Assembly: GCA_036897485.1 (NCBI GenBank)
Contig: JAYMTF010001559.1
Coordinates: 1-22,602 of the forward strand
Source: Pelargonium nanum
Lineage: Eukaryota; Streptophyta; Magnoliopsida; Geraniales; Geraniaceae
Direction of reading: 5' to 3'
Length of the DNA stretch: 22,602 bases
Each line of letters starts with the position of its first letter. Within the stretch, counting starts at the first letter, position 1. Below the pieces are notes generated by a model. It saw only the letters and a list, made by a program, of their open reading frames with translations, searched no databases and was not told the DNA's origin. Shown in pieces: positions 1 to 11,500 of the stretch. Position numbers and translations under genes: made by a program.

Positions 1-559
1 GTTCCTTGTTCGCTAGTTTCTTTATTTTGGCTAGTTCGTTTTAGTTGGTTTGCTTTGTTTTCGTTTATTTTGATTTGTACGCTCTTTCGGATTTCCAGTT
101 ATTAATAATATAAACATACCCCTTCAAAAAAAAAAACGTATCACGTAATATCAGTCAAAAAATTCGATTAAAATTTAATTAAATATACCTATGAAGACTG
201 AATCAATATTTTTTAAGACGAAACAAATTGCTAGTCGTCCATTTTTTTTTTGTCATAAGCATTAACAAAGTTGAACTTACTTTTGTCATGACATGAAAAT
301 CCAGTGAGAATTCAAAGTATTGCAAGAGCCAGAGTAGGTGAGTGTTCACACTCTAACAATCCAATCAATATAACAATATAACCATGTTATGACAAAGTTT
401 ATTTTGTTATTATTTATTGTTTTGTTTACAAATAAAATATGTCTAGCATTTCTCAACCAATATAACAAACAAATCTACATTTGGCAGAAAATAGTTGTAA
501 ATTTGTTGCCTTCAAAAGAACATTTTTGTTGTCTTTAAATATGTCGAAATGGTTCCTAA
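1..559. other. AT-rich spacer, no gene seen
   Basis: No coding region, RNA gene or clear repeat is visible. The stretch is strongly AT-rich with homopolymer runs of A (about 125-136) and T (about 241-250). The first 80 bases are T/G-rich with repeated short gtt/ttt words and look like simple low-complexity sequence. Confidence 0.6.
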
Positions 560-895
560 ACCTTTAAGTATAACTTGAAATGGTTGTTGGTTAGAAGACA
601 AAATGAATATCACAAGAACAAGAAGGTCAACTACATTATATCTCTCCTCCTTAAAGTTAAATCGAAAACACACAAGAGCTTCACGACCCCTGCATACACA
701 AACTTTTTGAAGGAGCGTATTGCAGTCCGACTTAAAGTTTATTTACAGAATACTTCTTTCAGTATCACCAAGCAAGCATTTCAGGAGTATCTTTCTACTA
801 GGGTGGTGTATAACTTTCAAAAGAAGCCACACGCTCGAAGTCGTGTGACTGGTAGGAATGGGATTGTTCGCTCTCCTTCGCGACTTGCTAGATAA
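560..895 (+). other. ATG-less open reading stretch, unrecognised
   Basis: This frame is open for about 111 codons between a TAA at 557-559 and a TAA at 893-895, but contains no ATG. The only conventional way to begin translation would be from an upstream exon. After the TAA the same frame stays readable to about 1030, so roughly 156 codons are interrupted by one stop. The predicted product is very basic (many Lys and Arg) with no domain I recognise. It could be a decayed coding fragment, a terminal exon of a gene starting outside the window, or chance. I favour a relic or chance because no supporting splice context is visible. Confidence 0.2.
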
Positions 896-950
896 ACTAA
901 AGCCAACGAAAAGTTAACGATCAAGAGACTTGAAGATAAAGGTTCTAGTA

Positions 951-1070
951 ACACAAAAACTGGATCATCACACATTACCTATTCCTATTTTCTGCAAGTA
1001 AATAAATTAAACACAAAAACTTGATCATCACACATTACCTTTTCGTATTTTCTGCAAATAAATAAAAGAA
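951..1070. repeat. 60-bp direct tandem repeat, two copies
   Basis: Two adjacent units (951-1010 and 1011-1070) align with an exact 60-base period and only a few substitutions. Each starts with acacaaaaac and contains gatcatcacacattacct and a ttttctgca block. The array ends about 170 bp before the methyltransferase start codon, so it lies in that gene's promoter or 5' leader. Confidence 0.9.
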
Positions 1071-1237
1071 AGTGGGATTCCAATTCCAGCTTTAGATGCT
1101 TGTCAACTTGCCATATAGTGGAGCTAGAACGTTCTGGGGGCATCCATCAAATCCCAGCCCAGCCCATCCTTGTCAGGTTTAAACACAATGTGCATCACAA
1201 GAACAGACCAGAAACTAGACCATCCCAGTTTGCGACA

Positions 1238-1969
1238 ATGAGTGAGTGTGAGATCAACATAGGTGGTGGTGCTGGTGGACACAAAATAATAATCCAACCA
1301 CTCTCTCAATTATGCGCCCCCGTCTCCGGCAAGACACTCACCGGCTCCTGGCTCTGGCGCTCCGCCATTGTCTTATCCCAATGGATGGCCGACCTCCCAT
1401 CCCTTCTTCTGCAAGGCAAATCCGTGCTCGAACTGGGCGCTGGGGCTGGTCTCCCCGGCTTGACAGCCGCTCGCCTTGGCGCTGCTCGAGTCCTACTTAC
1501 GGACCTTGACCCACTGCTCCCTGGCTTGTTGAACAACGTCCGGGCCAACGGGCTCGATGACAGAGTCGAGGTACGAGAGCTCACGTGGGGATCAGACGAG
1601 TCACTGACTCGAATCCTCGAGCTGGGCGGGTTTGACATCGTGTTGATGAGTGATGTGTTCTACGACCCCGAAGAGATGGCGAGCCTGGCAAAGACGTTGA
1701 GAGCAGTGTGTGGAAACAGGACCGAGATATTGGCTGCGACAGAGCTGCGGCCCTGGACAGGAGTTTGCCTGAACGAGTTGGCGAGTCAAGGATTTGCAGT
1801 GACCGAGTTGGCGAATCAGACAAATGGAGACCCTGTGGTCGCGGAAGATGGAGACTCGACTTGGTTTGCTATATTCCAGCTCAAACTCGACAAAGACAAT
1901 CTGAAAGATCAAAATTTACCAAATCCATATATTGACTGCAAAACAAATTCCCACATTTACACAATGTAG
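1238..1969 (+). CDS. METTL21-like protein methyltransferase (Methyltransf_16 family)
   Basis: A 243-aa intronless class I SAM-dependent methyltransferase of the METTL21/Methyltransf_16 group, whose known members methylate lysines on chaperones, elongation factors and other proteins; the substrate here is unknown. Visible features are a family-typical GSWLW segment (36-40), the glycine-rich SAM-binding motif I LELGAGAGLPG (64-74), the acidic motif II LTDLD (87-91), LTWG (115-118), and post-II SDVFYD (138-143), which holds the DxxY signature (D139 to Y142). I chose the ATG at 1238 because the frame upstream has no ATG and reads back only to a TTG at 1100. The residues after about 217 are polar and look like a non-conserved tail. 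No signal peptide or membrane segment is seen, so it is probably cytosolic. The 5' half is clearly GC-richer than its surroundings. It is convergent with UPF1. Confidence 0.88.
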   Translation: MSECEINIGGGAGGHKIIIQPLSQLCAPVSGKTLTGSWLWRSAIVLSQWMADLPSLLLQGKSVLELGAGAGLPGLTAARLGAARVLLTDLDPLLPGLLNNVRANGLDDRVEVRELTWGSDESLTRILELGGFDIVLMSDVFYDPEEMASLAKTLRAVCGNRTEILAATELRPWTGVCLNELASQGFAVTELANQTNGDPVVAEDGDSTWFAIFQLKLDKDNLKDQNLPNPYIDCKTNSHIYTM

Positions 1970-2580
1970 TCACTATGAAATCCAATCACACTTCTCTCTC
2001 TATATATAAAATCAAGGTTGAATACATGACAATACTAGCCAATATGCTCTATTTTAAGAGAGTGTAATTACATGTAAGGAAGAGCTGAAAGGGTTAGGTG
2101 CTGGCTTTCCCTTGCTGTACAAATATTTCAGTGGTAAATGCTTGCTTGCTAGCTCTTGTATGAATAATGGGTTTTCCCGTATTTCTGTCGAATCAATATG
2201 TCCCCCGCTTCTACAAGCCAAAACCCACTCCGCAAAACCATTCCATGCAATGCTCCCTTGGACACGATATTCCTTTCTTCTTCTTTTTTCCTTAATCAAA
2301 ACAAAACAAACTTCACGCAGGTATTCGGGGTTATTCTTTTCTTTCACTGCCCCTGGATGCGCCATCGGTTGTTTGGTCAAAAAAGACCCATAGAGCCACA
2401 TGTGCCAAATCAACAAATTTTATTTGCACCACACAGAATCATCTACTATGGGTTATCCAGACAACTGCATGCCTTTATGCAATTTTACTGCATGTATGTT
2501 TCGGCACACGACAGAACAAACCAAGTTGCTGAATGCAAAGACTATAACCCGTCGCAATCAAAATCCTCCTTCACTTTCAT
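1970..2580. other. Convergent 3' spacer between methyltransferase and UPF1
   Basis: This 611-bp gap holds both 3' ends. A minus-strand AATAAA at 2419-2424, about 160 nt past the UPF1 stop, is a candidate poly(A) signal for UPF1. No canonical AATAAA is obvious just downstream of the methyltransferase stop. A minus-strand ORF at 2054-2416 (120 aa, ATG start) is open, but two other frames on the opposite strand are open over the same bases and the product resembles nothing I know, so I do not call it a gene. Confidence 0.55.
2419..2424 (-). terminator. Candidate poly(A) signal for UPF1
   Basis: A perfect AATAAA on the minus strand, about 160 nt downstream of the UPF1 stop codon at 2581-2583. 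Plant poly(A) signals are loose, so this is a candidate only; cleavage would be expected around 2395-2405. Confidence 0.4.
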
Positions 2581-5500
2581 TTAACCATTGTAGTGGAGTT
2601 TCTGGTTCTGGGAGCTCTGACCTTGCTGAGGTTGCGGCTGTTGTTGCGGAGCCTGTAAGTTTATTGGCTGCGTGTTGTAGTGAGCAAAGGGCTGAGAGTA
2701 GAGAGAATTCATCAATCCCTGCATGAGTTTAACAACTTATAAACTGACCAGAAAGTCAAGATGTAACCAACAAATAGTACACATCCAAATTGCTTGCACT
2801 TCTGGAAAAACAGTATCAACCAACGTTGGGGAGAGAAGAAACCTGAGATTGAAGTTGGTTGGGATTGGCAACACCAAAATGACTCTGTGATGCATCATCC
2901 TGTGACGGGTCATTAAAGCCAGCCTGAGTAAATAGGCCTTGCGATCCATGAGTCATGTAGTCCTGTAACCAGAAAAGAGTTCAGAGAGGTAACATAGAAA
3001 TCAATTCTGCACCAAAAATTGTAGAAATTCGACCAAACCTGAGACATAAAATCATTTCCGGAACCAAAGCGAGAATACCCAGCTTGAGAATTCTGATTGA
3101 GAAAGTTGCCAGCATATCCACCTTGTGCTCCATGTGTCGCATAGTCAACAGTGTATCCGCTTTGGGAAGCCTGATATAAAACCAGTCAGATGGGAAATTT
3201 ATAAGAAAAGTTCAAGAATAGAGCACAGAACAAAACATTAATGTCATACAAAATAAGTCATTAAATTTTTTATGATACCACCAAGTAACATGTTGAGATT
3301 ATCATTCCACAAATATTGGGGTTGCAGAAGGTAAATTTTTAGCAACACCGTAAATGACAGCTTCAATGGAAGATGAGAGAAAATCGCCGAAAAGGTAGTA
3401 TGGACATGCATCACGTAGTGAGGTTAGCAATCCAGTTAGGAAAAACTATAAAGGGATGTGGAAGCCAAACTTCACAAGGATAGTAGTAAAAAAAGACAGT
3501 GGAGGAGAACACATGAGTAGAAGATCCAAATGAATTTTGTTAAAAAATTCATGTAGTCGACTCCAATGCTGTCTGGGAAATGGGCGGTTGTTATTATCAT
3601 CCCGAGGAAATTTAACATTAGATGTGATACAACTAAGTTGGTGACGAGAATACTTAAGGAATATCTCAAGGAGTTTTGCTAGGGTTCATGAAACCCTTGG
3701 TAGTTTAGAAAATGAGTGGTGGTGTTTTATTTATTTATTTATTTATTTATTATCATTCCACTTAGATATTCCCTAAGCCAATGCATCTGATTTAATGAAG
3801 TACTATTTCCTTCCATGTACAAACTATATACATATTATCTTTCAGCTTCAAAAATATTCCCTAAGCCAATGCATCTGATTTAATGAAGTACTATTTCCTT
3901 CCATACAAACTATATACATATTATCTTTCAGCTTCAAAAATAGAAGTCCAAAATAATTGTACATGGTAAACAAGTTGATAAAAAACACACATAAAATGTA
4001 CAAGGTGTCAGATAAACAAAACCAAAATGCAATAAAAAATTACAAATCCATTACCTGTGTTGAGAAATCAGCAATATTATATGGAACATGAGATCCCTGG
4101 CTTTTGAAGTCATCACCCAAAAAGTCCTAATTGATAGCAATAAAGAGATGCAAAAATGAGATGAAAAGATAAAGACACAGTTTAAGAACAATTAACATAC
4201 AAGAAACATACCTGTGACATGCCCGTCATAGAAAATCCATCACGAAAAGTTTGGCTTGGACCTTGAACTGGCATCTACAAGATATAAGAAGAACAATCAG
4301 AATACAACTGTAATTAAATGGAAAAATTGTAAGATAATTTTGACAAATTACAAGATGCTTACATTATTAACAAATCCTGGCTGAGATAATGGTCCACCAA
4401 CAGATGGTTGGCTACTTGGATTATCTAGTACTGGAAAGTTGAAATTAGAGCCAAGGTTTCCAATTGCTTGCTGGGTGCCTTGCTGGTGTGGTAGATGGCT
4501 GCCAATGGGAGCACCGGCATTGCCACGCCCAGCTCCAAAACCACGACTACCAGGAGGAGGGACTTGAGGCACTGCACCAACAGGTCCATGTACTGCTCCA
4601 CGGGTTGGAATAGCATATGGCTGAGATGGGGGTGCACCGTGAAATGGCGGAATTGGAACACGAGGCATTGGATAACCTGCAGGATGCACTCCAGGCTTAT
4701 GGGTACCATTAGGTGGTCCAGGTGACAAATATGAACCTGTAATTAGTATTAGCAAAAATAATTGCATTAACAACAAAAAGGATTTAAAAAAAAAAGATTA
4801 GTACATAGTAAAATTTCGCAAAAAAGCCAAAGCACTGATGGAACATGTCATGTAAAGAGCTCACTGAACGTCAAGAACTAATCTAAGGAAAGAAACAAAA
4901 GTAAAACAGCCAGCGTGTATAACATACCCCTTGCACGGCCACTTCTTCTATCAGCATTTGGGCTAGATGAGGAAACAGATCCAAAATTTTCATTAGGCAC
5001 AATGCCAGGTCCACCACCAAAGAAAAGTCTACGATCATTGTAGATCTACATAAACATAAAAGTAACCATAAATGGGTTCAGAACTATTCTCATAAGACTG
5101 AGAACATAATCCAAAACAAATGAAGCAAATGGTATTGCTTTTATATCAACTGGAACTTCCAACTCATACCTTTTTGGGTTTTTGAAATTGGACCATACTC
5201 TGCTTCAAGTTATTCAGAGGTCCTTCGACCAAGCACTCATTTTCCTGATGAAACAATTTTGACAAAAGAATAGCAAACAAGTTAGAAACGAATAACAAAA
5301 ATTGGTCACACAGGCTTGCAGATGAATGAAACCTTGTACGTTAACATTTATGAGCTACATAAAGATAAGCTGCAGTAACGTAGCTGATAGAAGAAACACT
5401 CTGGATGAGCTGATAAACTAACATTAAACCACCAAATAGTTGAATGAACAAACAAGTATTACCTTGTAATGAGTCAACAAGCCATTCCACAGTGGTTGTT

Positions 5501-8500
5501 TGCTTAGAACTTTTGGGTTTCCAAGGATGACGATGCCATATCGAGCACGAGTTAAAGCAACATTGAGCCTGCGAGGATCATTAAGAAACCCAATACCCTA
5601 AAAAGAAGAGAGCAAGCCATCAAGATCTTATAAATTGATATTCAGAAGATCAACAGAAAAATAAGTCAACAGCACATAGCACAAAATTACTACATATTGA
5701 ATAGCTGAAGTGACCTGGAAAAGGCCCATGTTACACCACACAAACAGGACTCAACTAGAAATGTTCCATGACATACAATAATAGAAGTTAAGATGTTAAA
5801 TCTTTAACAGGTATCCATCTCTAATAGGCAGTTTCTATTTCGAAGTGTCGCGGTTGAACAATGCAATAAAAAAAATCACATCGAGGCCAAAAGGGCAAGT
5901 TAAAGCACAACTAAGTCAGGTGAATTCGAAATCATGAGCTAAAATTGGTGATACAGAAAGATTGAAGGCAAGGAGGTTACAAGTTGGGGGAGTTGGTAAT
6001 GGCCTAAACAGGTCACCGAAATAAAGGTTTCTTTAGCCACATTAGTATCAACATGCACAAGCCATGCTCTCAGAGAGAATGTTCCAAAAATAATCATAAA
6101 GATTTTTTGCAACATGAGATGCATGGGCTTACAGAGAAATAAACTTATAAAAGCCACCATCAAGAAGATTATGCCAAGCCAAGAAATAAAAAGACAGGTA
6201 AAATGCAGGCGAGGATCATGCCAACCTGATGTTCATTGCTCCTCACACAAGACAGAATGATGTAATCTTTTTCCCTTCCTTGAAATGAATCCACACTAGC
6301 TACCTGAAATAAACATATTGTATATGATTGCAATCAAGTAGACTACGGAATCTGCGATTGTATTAAATATATACATTACCTCAATTTCCTTGTACAGTTG
6401 CTGTCTAAGAGCACCATTTCTTGACATGTAATTCACAATATAAGCTCTCTGACCCTCATATGGTGTTATCACCCCAATCTGTAGGTATATTATTTAACAA
6501 AATCAATCAATGAGCCCCTAAAAGGAACACTGCACATAAATTAAAAAATACGAGACCGACTTACCTGACTGGGCACAACACCACTCCTCAAGAAAGTAGT
6601 AACAATTTTCTCAACATTGGCGGCTTCTGTCCTATTGAGATAGGATGTTCCACTGGCACTTATCTCCTCTTGTCCCATCTAGAAAACAAGTATGTAAACT
6701 CAAAACATGACAGCACAAAGAATGGGAATATTTAATTGATGAGAAAAAGGGCTTGACAAGTGGAAACAAAACCAACCTAAGTTCAGAGAAATTTTTGTAT
6801 TACCAAAAATGATACAACATTATTAAAATAATAGTAGTACGTATAGATGGTTTCATGGGCAGAAAAAGGAGAACCATGAGCAAAAACCACCAACTCAAAT
6901 CTTTAAAGCTAAACAATAAAAATAAAAATAAAAATAAAAACATTAGAAGAGATAGCCACATCTAGCAAGTTTACAGTAAGAGACTTCCATAATAGTTACA
7001 ACAAGAGACAACCACGAATTAGCATGGCTAAATCAACGAACGGAATCCAGCATGCCCTAACTGGAAGAGTCGGAAAACTCTGATACAAGTTTCTAAATCC
7101 AATATTAAATATCTTGCAATGAAAGACGATTGTCAGAGGACCAGAGACAGTCCTGTGAGGCTACTCTTTCTTTCATGCAGAACCAGTAATTTTAGTCAAA
7201 TACAGAATTAACACAATAATTTGTGTACCAACTTTTACCAGTCAAGGCTTAATGCTCTGCCAAGTCAACCTTTCTAATTAAAGTTGAATGCAAAAGTTAA
7301 AACTCGAACAGAATAAAATATTTTAGCAGTTATAGTACCTGGACATAAAAGAACATGGGACGAGTGGGAACAGGCCAAGGAAAATCAATGCCGGGTGATT
7401 GCCTTTCATTAACAGTCACACCATTTTGCAATGTGCCTTCATAGAAGCTGTTAGATGGAAATTCAGAGAGAGATGGATGCATGCGGTATTGGACCTAAAA
7501 GTTTAGAGCACAAAGTGTAAGGTGAGTTCATATTTAAAAAGTATCAAGGTAATAAGAAAAATCTTCAAAACATCAACAAGTAACACACAAGAGAATGTAA
7601 ACTGGACCAAAGTACAAAAAACAAACACCTTAAAAATAGAACAGAAACCACAAACCAACCAAATAGACTTGCATACATGAAGGACCATTACCTGCAACCT
7701 TATTGGTTTGACACCAAGAAGAACAAGGCGTTCAAACAAAGATTGGGCTAACCCAGCACGAGCTGCTTTCTTGCACATAATGACTGGACCAAGCTGGCAA
7801 TGGTCACCAACAAGAACAACCTAAAATAGAGATCTGAAATTAGAAGACCAAATAGTAAAATATCCCACTATTCTATATAAAATTTCAGAAAATACCTGTT
7901 TTGCCCCGAGAACCAAAGGAATGAGGCATTCAGGTTCAGTTGACTGAGTAGACTCATCAATTAGAACCTATAGACAGGATTAAAGAAACTGTGTAAGTGC
8001 TTGAGCATTAAATGGAGCCGCATGCATGTATAGAATGCTTTTCAACCTGGCGAAACCGAAAATTTGCCAATCGAGGATCCCCGGCACCAACACATGTGCA
8101 ACAAATGACATCAGCACTCTGAGAAATCTCCCTTTCAGTTGCCCGCTTCAATGCTTTGTACTTTTTCTCATCACTGCTGGATAATTCTCCTGTATGGATA
8201 ACATTAAATAATAAACAAATACATAAACAGAAGCCCAGGAGATAAGCCTGTATCAATAGCACTACATTGGTTGACTGTAGATCATAACAACCATCCACAC
8301 ACCCAAAAAAAAACTACGGAGACAGAGGTAGTGCAACGGGTGACGCACCAACCAGATTCACTATCACTAAGCACGTGACTGGTAACCAATCTCATGATTC
8401 AGCTCAGCATGCTTAGAAGCATGTGACATATTAAAAATTTTACATTGTGGAGGCCAACAAGCATGGAAAGAATAAGCCTAACAATTAAGATTGACATTTA

Positions 8501-11500
8501 GCCCTCGGTAACTCATAAACAAGTCTTAAGTCTTAACAATATTAATGCACTGAAATCAAAGAAGCTAAGACAGCTTTAACTTTACAACAAGATAATCATT
8601 TAACATTAAGATTACAACACTTCAAAGCATCCTATTTCATACAGAACCAGAAAAGTGGGAGGGAAAAAAAGAGGACCTTGTTCATCTTTCAATTGTTGCA
8701 GCTTGTGAAGTTCACTCTTTTCAGATGTGTCTAGATGCCGAACCTGCAACAATTCATTGCAGAGATACATCAAAGACCAAACAGTAAATGTAACTGTGCT
8801 TTCCATTAAAATATATTGAAGTGATTACAACACAACAAACCTGATAGTGAAGGGTCAAGTGCTCAACAGGAGAACTTACAGCTTCCCTTGATTTTGCACA
8901 GAGCCTAACAACCTAGGGTATAAAAATGCAATTACAAAAGAAAACAATGTTAGCATGAAAGGAATACAAAAAAGAAAAACTACCATGTCGTTATCATTTA
9001 ATAAGTGATAATGCAATATTTAACTAAATATCCCATTATTGTTTTAATGAGAAGATGCAATTCATTTCTTACTTGATTTGTTAGTTAAACTAGATGATAG
9101 CATATCATTAAATGGCTGGCTATTAGAATAAAAATAGGTTATGCATGAAATTTGTAACTAGCCATTCTAGCCAAAGACAGCAAGCATCAAGCGGGCAAGT
9201 AGCAGGGCTGGGCATGATTGGGTCTGGACCAAAAAATTGGACCCAGAAGAACTGGGACCGGACCAAATGTCTTCGGTCCATTCGTTTCATGTCCATTAGG
9301 TCCCAGTCTGGACCGATTTTAATTTTTTATTTTGAAAAATATGTTTTTAAAATGTATTCTATTAGTAGTTGGAAATTTTTTTATCACTTTTAGTACAATA
9401 TACTTCATTATTATTGTTATCTCCATTCACTTCAATTAAATATATTTCAATTTTTTTCTTTAAAAAGTTTTGTATTTTATAAAATGGAATGGACCGGTCC
9501 GGACCATTCACAATTGGTCCAGTCCATTCCTTGAACGGATCCTGATCGGTCTGGTGTTCGGTCCTTAAGGGATGCAACCAATAAATACATATCAGTAAAT
9601 CATTTAACCTTACCTTTAACCCAGTGGCACTTATCTTTTCAGCAAGTTGATCAACGGCCACATTACTTGGGGCACAAACCAATACCTGATAAGAGAAGGT
9701 TTGGTCAAAAGGGCCACAACTGAAAATTTTAATAGGAAGACGTTGGTGAGCTTACCTGTCCCTGACCTTGCTTGGCCATGTGATACACAATTGCTGCAGA
9801 GGTAACTGTTTTCCCTGTGCCGGGTGGACCTTGAATTAAACTTATGGGCTTCTGAAGGACACTCTTAACAGCAAAAACCTATAGATGAATGTAAAGATCA
9901 CTTAGAGCAATTTCAACTTGAATGCAGTATTTATGGAATAAATAATGAATATGGAAATATAGCATTCATGGGATAGATGAATATTGATATCAGCACCATC
10001 ATCAGATATAGACCAAAGTAAATGATAAAGACGTGGACACATAATGAATTACTAAAAACATGTTCATCAACATGCAAACAGACATTTAACAACATTGATC
10101 ACTCCATAAACCATACCTGAGAAGCATTGAGCTCAGGAAGACCTGGTGCACCAAAACGACGAGGCAAGGTATTACGAACCATTTGAATCTCAACCTCATG
10201 GCCCAATAAGTGGTGATAAATATACCTGCAGAAAAAAATATTCTTCATGAAGACATAGACCAAACAATGCGTGTCCAATACATAATGTCATAGCAGGTTT
10301 TGGTTTATGAAAACATATATCCTACATTCATACTCATTGGCAGACAAGTTATACATAAGTATTTGACAAGCCTGAACCCTGACAGCCTAACACACTTTGA
10401 TTGGGATAAACAATAGCTACTTTGAAGTCAAGAAAGCATATATCCTAAAATCCAACTTATGGCAGAACTTAAGAAAACACATAACGTGACCAACCACCAA
10501 AACTTACCCACTGACACTAGTCTCATCAACAGCAAAGGTTTTCATGGCCCCCTGCATCCTATCAAAGCTTGTGCTCTTCCAAACAAAATCAACGCTAAAA
10601 CCATGATTCACATCAACGGGAACTCCCTACACAGAACAGCAACAACAAGCGTCAATGGCTCATCAAAGACAAATGATAAAACAACCCATCATAATACCAA
10701 AACTACCTGACTGGCACGAAGCTCAAGAGCAACTTCTTCTTGAGCAGTCAGCTTGATCTGAAACAACAGAAATTGAACAAAATGTCATAGCTATGAAGGA
10801 AATTCATAAAGGAAAAATTGTGGACAATTATCAGGTTCTTGGAATTATATCTTAAATTATGATCTTAAAAAAGTATACCACATGCCCAACTGACTGCCAA
10901 GCAGGATGTGCAGCATCGCCTGAATAACGTAGCCGCAACTCATCACCAGGTACAAGCCGCAACTCATTGTCCTCCTAGAACAATAGAACATAGAACTTTA
11001 GTGAAATAAGAAAATAGGTCATACAACAAATGAAAAATGGACAGCATACAAAAAAAAAGATTAAAACAATGATAATATTATATTGCATCACTGGATTTAA
11101 GTAGCAAAGTGCAGACAGTAGCGCACCTTTGGAAACACAAAATATGCTACACGTTTTTTATTGAGACCTATATCCCACCGAATTGTGACATTATCCTTGC
11201 TTTGAGATTCTTTCATCATCTAGAAAAAGATTCAGACAGTAAAATGAGATTATACACAACAAGATAGAAAAATTTGCCTTATCAATCAACAAAGAGGTTT
11301 CTTCTGTCACTGTTATGACATAAGACAACAGAAAATTCATAAATAAAAAAAAAAGAAAAAAAAAGAGAGAACAGTGCAAAACAAAGGTTATTAAGAAACA
11401 TACTTTATCATAGTCAGCTTCAAGCTTGATAAGTGGTGCAAATACATTTTGGTACTGCAACAGAAATCATAAACACAAAATGTAAGAATATAGGCGCAAC

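Larger units (their letters stand above)
2581..5244 (-). other. UPF1: UPF1 exons 22-29: SQ/TQ-rich C-terminal tail
   Basis: Exons: 22 = 5170-5244; 23 = 4928-5045; 24 = 4363-4736; 25 = 4212-4274; 26 = 4055-4126; 27 = 3039-3170; 28 = 2843-2962; 29 = 2581-2718. They encode residues 914-1276. Only the junction after exon 23 is not phase 0 (it is phase 1). Exon 24 encodes a Pro/Gly-rich linker. From residue 978 on I count 19 SQ or TQ dipeptides in 299 residues; in known UPF1 proteins such sites are phosphorylated by PI3K-like kinases (SMG1) and recruit SMG5/6/7-type decay factors. The protein ends HYNG, as in Arabidopsis. Confidence 0.95.

Noticed and set aside
1100-1237. N-terminal 46-residue extension of the methyltransferase frame
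   Set aside because: It begins with TTG, has no ATG, and does not resemble the family; the ATG at 1238 is the first usable start.
8318-8400. Possible tRNA-derived SINE in UPF1 intron 13 (ggtagtgcaacgggtgacgc phrase)
   Set aside because: No clear A and B boxes at the right spacing, no A-tail and no target duplication.
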